Numbered from the stretch's first letter, positions 45,786 through 58,113 are shown. The stretch is DNA of 64,000 nt from Leuctra nigra (GCA_934045905.1 OW203762.1:11189647-11253646); one strand, 5' to 3'. Notes: a model not told the origin generated them from the sequence alone. Made by a program: numbers and translations.

Positions 45786-46246
45786 TGTCGTTTTCGGCTG
45801 GCCGCACTGGGGTTGCACTGAGCTGCACTGAGTGCAAGTGACGTGTTCGACTGGCAGTGCGCAGTTGCTCTGGGGCAATGTTTTCGTATTCGACTGGGAA
45901 GTGGTGCACACTGGGTGCGCACTCAGTGCACTATTTCTTGCTCGGAAATATTAGGTAGAGTTGCCCCCTCCACTCCGTCGCACTCCGACAAAATGGCGGC
46001 GCGAAAAACAAAATTGATGTTGTTACTGGAGGGTTTCCTTCAAAACACTCGGGAGCTCAATTTCTTCGGTTGCCATTTGAAAATAGCTGTCAGTGTCAAA
46101 ACACAAAATCAAAACATATCATTCGTATTCGGCTGAGACCGCACTGGGGGCAGCACTAGGCAGCACTAGGGCAAAACCAGGTTACGACATGACGTCACGA
46201 TCAAGAACTCAGTGCAACCCCAGTGCGGCCAGCCGAAAACGACATT
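45786..46246. mobile_element. Inverted-repeat DNA element, GTCGTTTTCGGCTGG family
   Basis: TGTCGTTTTCGGCTGGCCGC followed by ACTGGGGTTGCACT at the left is the exact reverse complement of the right end. The interior repeats the CACTGGG/GCACTAGG theme, suggesting nested subterminal repeats. Confidence 0.85.
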
Positions 46247-46569
46247 ACTTTTTATACTAGAAGATCACATTATGTTAAACAACTTCTTTTGTTTTCAGTT
46301 CAGACAAATCAAGCAACTGTCAACAAATTGGATCTGTTGCATGGGCCGTGCCAACTTCACGGACCTGCCACCCGGTATTGTTTTGAGAATTTAGAAAATT
46401 GCCCTTATTTGAATATAATCCATCTCAGGGACCAGAATATAGCCGCCATTTTCAAAGAAACATTTTGTACGAAGCCTACTTGAATGATTAAATAGTTTGC
46501 CGACAAAATCCTCTCTCTATCTATTATGTTTGAGCATGACATTTTTGTAGTTGAAGGTAGTACAGTTCG

Positions 46570-46700
46570 TTTTTCCTATGTTTGAACTCTCTACCGACCG
46601 AGACACTGTCAGTTGTTCTGTTAGGCCGAGAAAGACAACATTGCAAGGTGAGCGCGCAATGAAGTCTTTCTCAGCCTAACAGAACAACTGACTGTGGCTC
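46570..46700. repeat. Hairpin-forming inverted repeat
   Basis: CAGTTGTTCTGTTAGGCCGA and its complement TCAGCCTAACAGAACAACTG flank a short loop. A long perfect-stem hairpin, probably a MITE end pair. Confidence 0.6.
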
Positions 46701-46855
46701 CATCTGGTGAGAGTTCATACAGTAAAAAAACAGACTGTAGTGTTGGCGTGTGAGTTGTGGGGGGGGGGGGAAGTTGTGTAGCTTCTTGGAAGTTTTTTAC
46801 TTGCTTTTTTGTTGGTTACAATTATGCAAAAAGACAAAGTGTTCGCACTAGTTTC

Positions 46856-47514
46856 CAGGCGCGTAGGAACTTCATTTTGAGTGGGGGGGTCAACATTATC
46901 GGGATCAATGAATGTGAGGAAAAGTAGTCGCCGTTACAAGGGTGTCTGGGGGCCCGCACCCCAAATTGCCCCGCAGGGCTTCTTTTGAATTTTTGATACA
47001 AAAGAATCGAATTTGAAGCTATTTTCGCATACTTTTCAAAGAAATGTACAATGTGTGAAATGCAATATTCTGTGGAAAATTTAGACAAATGTAATATAAT
47101 TTGTAGCTTTTTGTTTTAGAGAATACCCATTGGCCCCGCAGGGAATTTTTGGGTTTTTGATATAAAATAATCGAGTTTAAAGCTATTTTGGCATACTTTT
47201 CAAAGAAATTTAAAATTTATGAAATGCAATATCCTTTGGAAACGACAAATGAAATATAATCTGTAAGTAACTATTTGTTTTTAAGTAACTATAGATTGTT
47301 TTTATTTATTGTCTCATTGGATAATACCTCTGTTCAATTAGTTTTGCAATGCTTGGGAAAATTTTGAGAATTCAACCTCATAATGGAGCAAATCTGTGCA
47401 TTTTTGGATCTCTTTATCAACATTTTTGTATATGTGGGGGTGATATCTGGGGGTGTCAAGATGAAAAGTGGGGGGGTCATTGACCCCCACTCCCCCCCCC
47501 TTCCTACGCGCCTG
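46856..47514. mobile_element. hAT-like element, CAGGCGCGTAGGAA ends
   Basis: The left end CAGGCGCGTAGGAA and the right end TTCCTACGCGCCTG are inverted repeats. Flanks CTAGTTTC (46848-46855) and CTAGTTTA (47515-47522) match in 7 of 8 bases, as expected of an old hAT target duplication. The interior has GCCCCGCAGGGC palindromes like the element at 13556-14050. Confidence 0.8.
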
Positions 47515-47998
47515 CTAGTTTACATGTTTTACTATGATGTTTCGGACAAAACCATTGCGTTATGAGAATGCAATTTAGCGACCTGACTAAACGTTTTTGT
47601 CTCTAGCGCCTAAACTAAACGTCGTCTCATCTTCAAATTTCAGGAAATTTAAACATTATATGTACAAAGAATATTATATTTGTTTCAGAATTTTGAAAGG
47701 GGCTCCTTTGGGGCAAGGGCCCTTTAAAGTCAAAATTGGATTTAGTCATCCCTGAAGATAATAAAAAAAAAAAAAATATCTATAAAGGGTGTTATTACAT
47801 AATTTATTTTAAAAAATCATGAACCTACGGCATATGGTTACAAAGTTATGGCTGTTTATATAAACCACCCTCAGTCAAAATTATATTTATTTTAGGGTCT
47901 GTAGAGCCGATCCCGTGTTAGTTAGGCCCTAAATAAATAAAAAAAATACGCGTCTGCTTATTTTGTATATGGAACAATCGAACCAAGTTTCGTCAAAA

Positions 47999-48160
47999 TC
48001 AAAAGGGGTCACGCAGATCCTTCCGTGATTTGACTTGGAATTGCCCGATAACCTCCTGATCTCTACTATTCCAAGAACAAATGTTCCATGTGGCTATCCT
48101 CATTCTATCACTTATATTCAATTTCCAAGTTCTGCATTGCCAGTTTCGCGCTGTGGTCGT
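47999..48160 (-). mobile_element. Non-LTR retrotransposon endonuclease fragment
   Basis: The - frame reads ISDRMRIATWNICSWN followed by a short stretch. This is the conserved first strand (R-I-x-T-W-N-I) of the APE-type endonuclease of RTE-like elements. Only this piece remains. Confidence 0.5.
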
Positions 48161-48379
48161 CACCTTTGTATCAGTCCTAGTCCGAGGCCATATTCGTTTT
48201 CTGTACGTAAGTGTTACTGCTTCTCTACAACCTAACATACAGTCCACAATTACCCCTTTTTTCACCTCAGCGTCTTGGCGCAATCATGAGGCAACTATGA
48301 AAGTATCTACCTAAAATACAAAACTATACAATTCAGCGCTGTCTTACTAGAACCTGGTAACATTCATAGCATTGTGCGT

Positions 48380-48555
48380 TAAGGTACGTTTACAGCTCGA
48401 CACGCCGAAGCGCCGGAGCGCCGACCTTGAAAAGATAAACATGGTTTATGTTTCAAGGTCGGCGCTCCGGCGCTTCGGCGTGTCCGAGCTGAGCCATCTG
48501 ATTGGCTAGCGTCAAAGCGTCGAGCGCTTGTTGCCGAGCTGTAAACTTACCTTTA
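48380..48555. mobile_element. MITE with a strong G/C-rich internal hairpin
   Basis: Outer repeats TAAGGTACGTTTACAGCTCG and CGAGCTGTAAACTTACCTTT. An inner perfect stem of about 38 bases (CACGCCGAAGCGCCGGAGCG with its complement) surrounds a short loop. Confidence 0.8.
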
Positions 48556-49427
48556 TACTAGCTAGCCAGCAGTTTGACATAATGCTAGGCAATGCTCTAT
48601 CATGGGTCAACTAACTAACTAACAGGCCACAACATCCTCTTGCCAGCCTACCCTTCCTTCATCATCCCCCAGTCACTATTTCCTCGCCATTAACCTAGTC
48701 ACAGAACAGCGCGAAGTTAAACCAGGGGTTAAACCCATTATAAAACCTCATTCCATCCAACTGTATAATGCAGGGCGCTTATAAACCTTGAGTATGTATT
48801 AGTGAATATACCTGTAAACAAGAGCTATTATTCGAAACTCCGATATCCTGGCGGCTTAGTGGATTATAGCTAATAGATCAAATGTAAATCATTGGATTCT
48901 CACAATATAAGGTAGCTGAAAATAGGCCCACCATCCATTAGCATCATCCCCGCCCTCGCCCTCGAAGTGATTTGTAAATAGGGTTAAAAATAGGTTTGTT
49001 ATCACGCATATTGGGGGTGGGTGGATGTTGTACATGGATGATGTCAAAATGATGCATGACACTTCTTTTTAAAAGTCGGCCTATCTTCGATTTTTTATGT
49101 TTAGTCTCTTGAAGCTAGACTCAAGGCTCTCTATCATAAATGTATAAGATTATAGTTATTTTCGGTACTATACATGACGTTGAAGAAACATCGCAGATCA
49201 TATTATTTGGTTTATTAAAAATGTGGATATGATTGATTTCTCGAAAACGCATGTGATGAAAACGAAGTATATTTGTGTCATACTAAATCGAGATTGCGGT
49301 AAGCTGTGGCTCGAAAAAAGGTCAGTCCTTGGATGTGTCTAAATTGATTGATTCTTCCAAATGATTGCAGAACCAAGAGTCTGAGAAATGACGAAACACG
49401 TCTGCTCGGGGAATTTCCGAACTTCAC

Positions 49428-49675
49428 TTAAGAGGCAAACGGAAGCGAACGGGAATCGCATGGTTCGTCAGAGCGTTTTTTTGAAATTTTGTCGTCCCAC
49501 TAATTAATTTTTAAAAATCAGATAGTAACGACCCATTACAGCCTAATAGACTAAATAATGCCGCACACTGGAGTTCATTATGAGATTTTTAAAAATTAAT
49601 TAGTGGGAAGACAAAATTTCAAAAAAACGTTCTGACGAACCGTGCGATTCTAGTTCGCTTCCGTTTGCCTCTTAA
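49428..49675. mobile_element. piggyBac-type MITE with TTAA ends
   Basis: TTAAGAGGCAAACGGAAGCG and CGCTTCCGTTTGCCTCTTAA are perfect inverted ends. The arms pair over about 95 bases, and TTAA flanks both sides. A half copy (one arm) lies at about 54160-54265. Confidence 0.85.
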
Positions 49676-49980
49676 AACAAATTATTTTGCGACTTAAATA
49701 TACAAATTTATTTAGTAAATGAACGGCGCCAGCTGTTTGTAAAAATGCTAATCTCCTTCGCTCGCGAGACGAGCGCGGAGAGTGAAGAGTGCAGAGATTT
49801 TTTGCTGCTCCTGCGAGATGCTGACAGGAAGTAATTGCTCCTGACAATTCTCGAATTCGGCACTTGCGTTAAACAGCCAGTCACATCAGAGAGGAAACTC
49901 ATTACCAAAACTCTCGTGGAAATATAAAGATTGTTTCTGATTTCAGTGACTTGCTATTCTGTGACTTGTTTGTGATAAAT

Positions 49981-50579
49981 TAGGAAAACGCTCAGTGTAA
50001 CGCGTTGATGAGCGAGCACGGGTACGTGCAAATTCTCAAACCGGAAATGCGTACACAACACACAGAAAACATATACATCCATATTACTTTGAAATATGAT
50101 CCACTCAATCAATATAAAAGTATGCTTTTCATCGAAACTTGAAAATATCATCTAAGAACCCTGGTACATAGCAAATCCGGTTCAATTCAATGGCACTGGA
50201 AAACATTCATTTCGATACTTCATCTCTGACAGCTATTAAAAATGTCAATAAGTTCATACGTTCCTAACTGATTGGGATGAAAATTTGTAAAATAAGAGAC
50301 AATGTTGTTCTTATGACCATGCAAAATATGAGTTTGCTCAGATTTATCGAAGACCATTTTCATTTTTCAGCCCATCAGGAGATGTTTATTTAAATTTTAA
50401 CCAATGAATGGATTTCAAAAAAATTGGGGTCTGCCAACAGAAAAGATTGTCTCTACATGTGTGCAAAATTTCAGCTTGATCGAAGAAAAACTGTGACCTG
50501 TACAGCCTTACCCAACAGAAAAAAACAGATGCCTGTGCCAAAAGAGCCAAAAGGAGACGCTCGCTTCGCTCGCTCAACT
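49981..50579 (-). mobile_element. Helitron-like non-autonomous element
   Basis: - orientation copy of the family at 39034-39796 with both ends present and shared interior. An SER-rich frame over its end is only the translation of the GAGCGAGCG repeat. Confidence 0.6.
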
Positions 50580-51029
50580 AACTAGCATGGAAGTCAATCC
50601 ATGCATGTTTGAGGCCCAAATTTCACCCCGAAGGGATGATCGCAGCACTTTGAAATTTGGTAGGTGTTGTCAGGTGGCTAATAATACCCGATAACCATGG
50701 TTTTCCAATTTTTTATTCTAACTGCATGGATGCCATGCGACACCTCGTTTCGACCACTTAAGCCGTTGCTGTATAAATCTCTGGTAGTAGCTCGCACGTT
50801 GTATTGAAGCGGTGCTTGGCAGCGTCGAGCTATTGCCCGACTAGATTCAAATGGCTACGCGCACAATCTTGTGATTTGGTTTATTTTGGAACTGTGCCAA
50901 GCTACGAGACACAGTAAATGTGTGATCAGTCGGTAATGTAGTTAACCAGCTTTATCTTCATGAACTAGTGTGTTTAGACGTATATTCTCACTATTATCAG
51001 TATGTTGTGACGTCATAACTTCATTATCT

Positions 51030-51125
51030 TCCTGCAGGAGAATCACGAATAAAGCTCAGTCAGGAAGGATAGTCCTGGGAATCGAGCCAGGCACCAGCCG
51101 TCGTATACGTTGCGCTAGTTTGTAG
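51030..51125 (-). mobile_element. Decayed tRNA-derived SINE
   Basis: Keeps the CAGTCAGGAAGGATAGTCCT and GGAATCGAGCCAGGC segments (reverse of the SINE head and body). Confidence 0.45.
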
Positions 51126-51147
51126 CACCTACCCCTTTCATACCCTG

Positions 51148-51276
51148 GGGCCAGATTCACAAAAAAAGTATTGTCTCCCTAATACGTACTATCTTTGGTA
51201 TTATATTTCATTTAACATGGTGTTTTTAAGATAATACGTATTAGCAGATAATACCTTTTGTGAATCCAGCCCCTGG
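51148..51276. mobile_element. MITE, GGGGCCAGATTCACAAAA family
   Basis: CTGGGGCCAGATTCACAAAA at the left and TTTTGTGAATCCAGCCCCTG at the right are inverted repeats. One end of a relative lies at about 42505-42530. Confidence 0.75.
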
Positions 51277-51479
51277 AGGACAGTTCTTGAGCTGTCACGG
51301 TTTTAACTCGTCACATTTGCATTGTTTAAAACTTCAAGGATGTACTGAAAACTATGATGTAATTCAATTTCTGTTCACGGATTGTTGAAGCAACCTTCTG
51401 ATGAAAACCTAAAATCAAATCGTCGGTTTTGATCTGAAATTGATTGAGAAACAAGGAAGTCACTAAACTCAATGAGGAG

Positions 51480-51875
51480 TAATCTTTTGCGTCTTCGGGT
51501 CGGAGGTCGTTCAATTGATATCGAAAAAGTTCGACAGTTCAATGCTCTCTGACGAGTCCTTGCGGTGGTACATTTGTAAATAGGAAGTTCTGGATTTGTC
51601 AGGCACTTCTCCCATGCTTGACCGTGGCACCTTGTCGTCGCAGATGAGGTTGCGGAATATTGCTGAGAACTGGGAGCCATTGAAGGGGAGTCGATCTCGT
51701 AGTGCCTGATATTATGCGCATGGTGATGTTCAGTTTTGAGTCCAGAGTTTTGGTATGATGACTGTTGACCCAAACAGGCGCACAATACTCTGTCGCAGAA
51801 TACACCAGGGCAAGTGACGATATCCTCAATGTAAACGTATTGACTCCCCAAATCGTGCCAGCAAGTTTTCGAATG
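51480..51875 (-). mobile_element. Non-LTR retrotransposon reverse-transcriptase C-terminal fragment
   Basis: The - frame reads LALVYSATEYCAPVWVNS, LNITMRIISGTTRSTPLQWL, PVLSNIPQPHLRR. These blocks are typical of the region following the reverse transcriptase in Jockey/CR1-like elements. It is frameshifted (the continuation is in another frame). Confidence 0.8.
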
Positions 51876-51965
51876 ATGTTGTTTCCCAGGTCCTAACCCA
51901 GATTATTTTGATGTACCAACTTTCATATCATCAGACATCAGAGTACTACGATTACGATATATTTT

Positions 51966-52577
51966 TTAGCGAGCGAAGCGAGCGACTTTTTTTGACACTT
52001 TTGACACGGACCTCTGTTTTTTTTTTGGCTGCTGTCTGGAGCAATGGAAGTCGCACCGTTTCACCGATCGATCTGAAATTTTGCACACATGTAGAGACAA
52101 TCTTTTCTGTTTGCAGACCCTATTTTCTTTTGAAATCCATTGATTAGTTAAAATTTAAATAAACATCTCCTGATAGGCCGAAAAATGAAAATAGTCTTCG
52201 ATAAATGTGATCAAACTCATATTTTGCATGGTCATAAGACCAATATTGTCTCTTATTTTACACATTTTCATCCCAATCGGTTAAGAACGTATGAACTTAT
52301 TGACATTTTTATTAGCTGTCAGAAATGGTATCGAAATGAATGTTTTCCAGTGCCAATTGAATTGAATCTGATTTGCTATATTATAAACCAGGGTGCTTAG
52401 ATGCTATTTTCAAGTTTCGATGAAACGCATATACTTTTATGTTGATTGACTGGATCATATTTCAATTAAATATGGATGCATGTATATGTTTTCTGTGCGT
52501 TGTGTACGCATTTCCGGTTCGAGGATTTGCACGTACCCGTGCTCGCTCATCAACGCGGTACACCGAGCGTTTTCCTA
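51966..52577 (+). mobile_element. Helitron-like non-autonomous element
   Basis: Starts AGCGAGCGAAGCGAGCG, ends GCTCGCTCATCAACGCGGTA plus GAGCGTTTTCCTAG. Shares its interior with 39034-39796. Confidence 0.6.
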
Positions 52578-52972
52578 GTTACATCAGTACCTATGACATA
52601 TAAAAAAATATGGAATGAAAATTTTCATAACATTTGGTTTTATTAACTAAATTATCGGGGAATCTTCATCCATGACTTGCACCTCAATTTTTCTCATCCC
52701 TCTCTCCCTCTTTCTTCTCATCATCATTGTAATGTTTCTACCCAATGTCCGATGGCACAATGCCCTCTGCCTGGAATATCTCCGCTCTAACCAAGGTTTT
52801 TGAGTGAGGACCTCTACGCGACCCGGGCTCGATTTTAGTGTGACACTAAGCTTGATAGGACATCGCCCTCTTCAGAATCAGTAACAATCTCCACCTGAGC
52901 ACAGCTCACCATCCATGTCGTGACTGGATGATGACAATCAGCCTGTAGAAAAAGAAACTTACAGAATACAAA

Positions 52973-53269
52973 ATGAAACAAAATAGATCTCTGTTCAAGT
53001 ATTGTAAGTGTACTCAAGTGTTCAGAATGCTGGTTAGTTTTCTCTGCTTTCTGGCCGTTTGTTCCTCTCTGGCTTCAAGCTTGATTTCCAGATCGGCAAA
53101 GTTCTCATCTGCCGAGGATCCACGAGCTCAGGAAGCATACAGTTCAGGTAGAACTTTGTGCGATGCGGCTCGTTCTCTGTCTGCCAAAAGTGGTAATTTC
53201 AAAGGATTTTCTCAACTTTCAGCCCAAGCGGCGTCCATACACCATACATACAATACGTTCTGTTCGTGA
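52973..53269 (+). other. 98-codon open frame of unknown nature
   Basis: An open + frame with an internal Met followed by a hydrophobic stretch (MLVSFLCFLAVCSSLASS) that mimics a signal peptide. The - strand of the same DNA, in one frame with two stops, reads like an acidic-basic helix (LEIKLEAREEQTARKQRKL). The hydrophobic + reading may thus be the shadow of a decayed - strand gene. No family is recognised on either strand. Confidence 0.2.
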
Positions 53270-53359
53270 TATGAAGTTGCCCTTGTACTTGAAAATAGTG
53301 GCTGTGCTTGGTTTTTAGGCCGCCGATATTCAGTGTCTTTCTGTCCACTTTCCAAGTGG

Positions 53360-53556
53360 TTATCTTATTTTACAGGCACGTATGGCGTCGTCCGGTGTAA
53401 TTTTTCTAGCGCCCAAATATGTTATTCGGGGATCCACAAACAATCCACACTTCTCTACAGTGACTCCTGTAGTGCTGGTCAATTTGGCAATAGCGTCATC
53501 TTCGTGACGTTTTCTTCACTCAATCGCCTCTGTATGCAGCTCTCAACATCCTTTTG
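53360..53556 (-). pseudogene. Possible YqaJ-like exonuclease fragment next to the assembly gap
   Basis: The - frame reads DDAIAKLTSTTGVTVEKCGL, then FVDPRITYLGA. The E-x-CGLFVDP-x(5)-LGA pattern resembles the YqaJ/lambda-exonuclease fold found in invertebrate mobile elements and viruses, where LGA is usually followed by SPDG; here it is not. It is cut by the run of N on one side and a stop at 53360 on the other. Weak assignment. Confidence 0.3.
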
Positions 53557-53756
53557 NNNNNNNNNNNNNNNNNNNNNNNNNNNNNNNNNNNNNNNNNNNN
53601 NNNNNNNNNNNNNNNNNNNNNNNNNNNNNNNNNNNNNNNNNNNNNNNNNNNNNNNNNNNNNNNNNNNNNNNNNNNNNNNNNNNNNNNNNNNNNNNNNNNN
53701 NNNNNNNNNNNNNNNNNNNNNNNNNNNNNNNNNNNNNNNNNNNNNNNNNNNNNNNN
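53557..53756. other. Assembly gap (200 N)
   Basis: Exactly 200 consecutive N, typical of a placeholder of unknown true length. Missing exons could be hidden here. Confidence 1.
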
Positions 53757-53900
53757 TAAAACGAAGTACTTTCTGTTGGAGTGGTAGAATTCTCGCACAA
53801 AAAGGTGAGGAATTGAAAAAGTCTTGAACTGTGCTGCGGAGTAACGTGTAGCCGCCTGAAAATCTTGATACCGAATGATGGCTGTCAAGCTGGGGCGGGT

Positions 53901-55878
53901 TTTGCTGAGGTTATTGTTGAGTTAATAGTGTAACCATGTAATTAATTACAAAAGAAGTTTAGATTACCTACTTGCTCGTCACGAGTTGGTATATATTAAA
54001 ATTTAAAATACACACTATTCAAGAACAAAATATTTTGTATACAAAACATTTGCAAAAATGAAGTAGGTGTTTTATATTTATTTCTTGCAACAAAAATGAG
54101 CACAAAACAATTCATTCAGAACTTATCAAGAAATTCATTCTTTAAAATATGCCTTAGTGGTAAACGGAAGCGAACGGAAATCGCACGGTCGTCTGAGCGT
54201 TTTTTTTGAAATTTTGTCTTCCCAACTAAATAATTTTAAAAAATCAGATAGTAACGACCCATAACACCCCAATAGACTTAATATTCCCCCCCACACACAC
54301 ACACACTGGACACATTGATGACCTCTGGTGCGACCTCAAAGTGTTAAATACAGTTTCTGGTATTGGACTATATTCACGCCGAATTAAGTAAAAAGATATG
54401 CCACTTATGTGTCAAGGGTTGTTGGGAATCAACTTCTTTGACTATAATTGACCAATAACCGCGCAAGTGAGTTAGGATGAAATTGAAGAATTATTAAAAT
54501 GAGACGTGCTATTTTCTGTGAATTTCTAAGAAGATTAATTGATTTAACCGTGCTAGTTTTTCATAATACATTTTATATTGTTTTATATTGTTTTATGGTT
54601 GCTTTTTATATTTTGTCATGTCCACTTGTGTAGAATTGTACTATGTTGGAAATATATTAGAAATAAATATATCTTAGAAACATTTTATAAATAAATGAGA
54701 ACGCAAGCAATCTTTTAATTCATATTTTAATGCAAATACTCAGGATAATGCTATGCCAAGGGGAAGTGTAAGGATGTAGGTGGTTGTGGACTATATGTAA
54801 ATAAATGTTCACATCTAGCCGTACAAAAAATGATATCTCAATTCATTAGGTATAAAGCTTAAAAATAAATCGATTTTTTTGCTGACAAAGATAACGTGGG
54901 AAAGGCAGCTCAATTTATATCAGAAACTGTACGTAAGAAGTGTTTTATTTTTGGAGGGAGTGTGTCTGGCATGATTATCAATAAGTACACACAAAAATTA
55001 TGAAGTTATGAGACATGACCCTATTGGTCATGTCATTTATACTATTACATTTATACTATTACATTTACTATTTTATTTATTTATACCTACATTTATCTAT
55101 TTATTTTATTTAAAAAAGTGTGGAATCAGATTGAACCATCTTTATAATCATGATAAACGACTCGATTCAGTAATTTCCGATTCCAACTGTCCACATCATC
55201 TGTCGAACATTGGCATGCGCAAGTAATCTTATCTCTCGAGTGTATAGTACTGTCTAATCTTAGGGAATATGAGTCTTTTGTGGATTAATATGTTATATTC
55301 AATGGCATTAATTACCTGTGATAGTTAACGTGTGCAGTATCAAGAAGGTTAATTCACAATGATCCTCAGGTTGTATAAAATTATTGTACCATTTATCATA
55401 ATTATTTTATATAATTGCCTTCGTTATTTGAATTCCTCTAGTGTAAATACAAGAGAAATAAATATACGAGAATGCAAGTGAAAGATACAAGTAAAAGATA
55501 CATGTAGACACAACAGTTCACTAGCTAAACGTGATTTGATCATAGTAAATTTATTTAAATGTAAATCCAACTCAGGATTCACAGACTATTGTGTGGATTA
55601 TTGCGTCTTACTGATCCAGCAATATTTGAACATATCTATCCTACGTCGCCCTTCAAAGAACTCTTTTGTTCCTTGTTGTACAAGGCGGAATGTTAAATTA
55701 AAACTTAATTAGATTATTTATTTAGTCAAATGTAATCTTAAGTGCAAGCTGTCTTTTTGGTTGGTTGATTGATTGATTGGTGAATTTATTGGTAATAAAT
55801 AAGACATATTAGGCTTAATAATTTTCAAATACCAGATTCGAGTTTAATTTTGGAATATTTATCCGATTCAAAACTGTA
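53901..55878. other. AT-rich spacer
   Basis: Contains one arm of the TTAA MITE family (about 54160-54265) and a short CA repeat (about 54290). Otherwise nothing recognised. Confidence 0.4.
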
Positions 55879-55879
55879 G

Positions 55880-56389
55880 ATACGAGGGCTGATCAAAACG
55901 TTCCAGGACTTGATGAAATGCGCGGCAATGGAGCGTAGGAGAACGGTGCGGTTGGCAGCATTGTTTAGCATGACTCATCCTGAGTACAGTTGTTTATTTA
56001 GATTTCCGATAACCTTCTTTATTGTGAAGTTACAGCTGTTATGGTGAAACAATATTTTTGTGTTTGGGCGATTTTGTGATAATTTGTGAAATTGATCACA
56101 AAGAAGGTCTCTACAGAAGGTCTCTTTAGTTTTGGGGGTTTTGGGAACGTCTCGTTTCCGGTAATGACACGTTCCAAAATAAAATCATCGACATTTTGCC
56201 ATTTCAAGAAGTTGTTAACAAACCAAAGCTCGGTGTTTTTTTTCTCATGTCTCGGAACAAACTTTCAGCCACTCGTCTCATCTGCAACTTTCAGTTAAAA
56301 TTTGTTGACATGGTTTGTTAGCAACTTATTGAAATGGCAAAATGACGACGAAATTCATAGTCCTGGAACTTTTTGACCACCCCATGTAG
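55880..56389. mobile_element. Mariner-like non-autonomous element
   Basis: The left end TACGAGGGCTGATCAAAACG plus TTCCAGGAC and the right end GTCCTGGAACTTTTTGACCA plus CCCCATGTAGTA are imperfect inverted repeats in the style of Tc1/mariner termini. At about 510 bases it is too short for a full transposase; no intact frame is seen. Confidence 0.6.
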
Positions 56390-56390
56390 T

Positions 56391-57567
56391 ACACCATAGA
56401 GAAGGCCGCGGAAGTTTTTAATGATTCTTGAGGGGAGCTCAAAAACAGTCATTTTGGCTTCATCCAATCTTATTTGTGGTATTGACACCAGTAATTGGGT
56501 AATAACACTTTAATATAACATGTTTTTAATCGTATTATGATTATTCATGTCAAGTTATAGAATCATCTGATGAGGAAACCCCATGCATAATAGTTCGAGT
56601 AATTTCGTGTAAATTATATTTTTAGTCACGTGGTTTCACCAAAATATCCTAAGGAATACTGTTACAACTAGAATCTAAAGCGAAGCCACTAATCAACCAA
56701 ACACTACCTGTTAAGTAATTGAGAAACATATTTCGGTTTTGATTTCCAATTTCAAGGTCAAACACAACGTACATTACAAAGCAACGTCACACACGTGTAT
56801 GAAACAGAATGTGATGCGTGAACAACAAGGTTTATTGCCTTATCAATAGTCAACGTAACGCGATATAATCATTAATACTTACATTCGATCGAAAAGATAA
56901 AAGTCTCGTTAACATCGTTAACTATGTGGCGCAAAGTTACTGTCTTATTTATTTTTCCTTATAACACGAAATTGAACTACAAACGTTTTCACGGGTCAGA
57001 TTTTCATTACTCTACTAAATTTTGGATGATTAGGAATATAATCAAATCGATACCATGGCGGCCATTTTCTTGCTCACAAAAATCCACTAGAAAATTCAAA
57101 GTTTTCCACTAGAAAATTCTAAATTTTCTAATGATTCTGGGCTGAGGTATAACGGAGTTTTATCGAAGAACGTTAGTTTGAGCTAATGTATTGCTATCAA
57201 AACTGTTTCGGCTCAAAACTACAGGACATACCAGAAGGTATATTTGGTTTCAAGTGAAGGGTAGTACAGGGGAAGAACGATACAAGTCAATTTATCGAGA
57301 AAATACGTTAGATTTTGTCATGCATTGTGCTTTCTGAATATGTTCTGGCTTGTAGAATATGATTGGTACAATTATTATTAATAAGAAGAACAAGTTTGTA
57401 GACGTGGGCTGTCAATCCATAAGCATAGGACTTTTACAATTTTCAGACGCTTTTATCTTCCAAATTGACTAAAAAAATAACTTGCACCTATGCAACTTGG
57501 GTTATTTCGAATCTAGACTGCGAAGTACCTATAAAACCTGGCTGTGCATACCTATACAGATTATATG
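56391..57567. other. GEF-4 far upstream flank
   Basis: AT-rich DNA. A leader exon and promoter of GEF-4 must lie upstream of 58110 but cannot be placed from the sequence. Confidence 0.35.
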
Positions 57568-58041
57568 TTCTGGGGACCGCTAATAGTATTGCGAGAAAAT
57601 GGGTATCATTAAACTACCTCCCAAAGTTGCATAAGGAGGCCAAGTCTTGAAACTTACGCCTTCAGGACGCAAACGCTCTCGGACGTCATAAAGTCTCATT
57701 TACTGTAAGAATGATCGACATTGAAACATAAAGTCAAGCAACTTATTTGATTGTCATCCAGCAATCTATTGGAAACAATTTATTAACATTATAATTATTA
57801 TTACAGATATTATACAGTCATAAAACCTTATTCAAAATTAAGCTAAACAGTTGAAGGTGGATTCAAGGTCATCATTCTTACAGTAAATGGGACTTTATGA
57901 CGTCCGAGAGCGTTTTCGTCCTGAAAGCGTATGTTTCAAGACTTGGCCTCCAGTGGAGTTAATAATGAGCCTTGAGGAGAGGAGACTGGTATTTTGGGAA
58001 AATTTGACGCACCTGCAGTTTCCAAAGCGGTCCCCAGGACT
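57568..58041. mobile_element. Inverted-repeat element just upstream of GEF-4
   Basis: CTGGGGACCGCT (57568) and AGCGGTCCCCAG (58041) bound an imperfect palindrome. Its inner arms (GGAGGCCAAGTCTTGAAACT; CTCTCGGACGTCATAAAGTC) pair closely around a short core. The right end is 70 bases before the acceptor of the first GEF-4 coding exon. Confidence 0.75.
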
Positions 58042-58113
58042 CTAAAATAAATAATGATCATGATTGAAATGTTTCATATCGGTAAATATAATTCAATCTC
58101 TCACATCCAGGTG

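Noticed and set aside
46212..46483. SH3 exon of GEF-3 in the frames at 46212-46483
   Set aside because: The frame after the TTTTCAG acceptor does not match SH3 strands of the paralogues and overlaps the end of an inverted-repeat element.
50386..50577. SER-SER-type open frames at 50386-50577 and 51908-52147
   Set aside because: They translate the GAGCGAGCG start repeat of the Helitron-like family and AT-rich interior; no protein domain.
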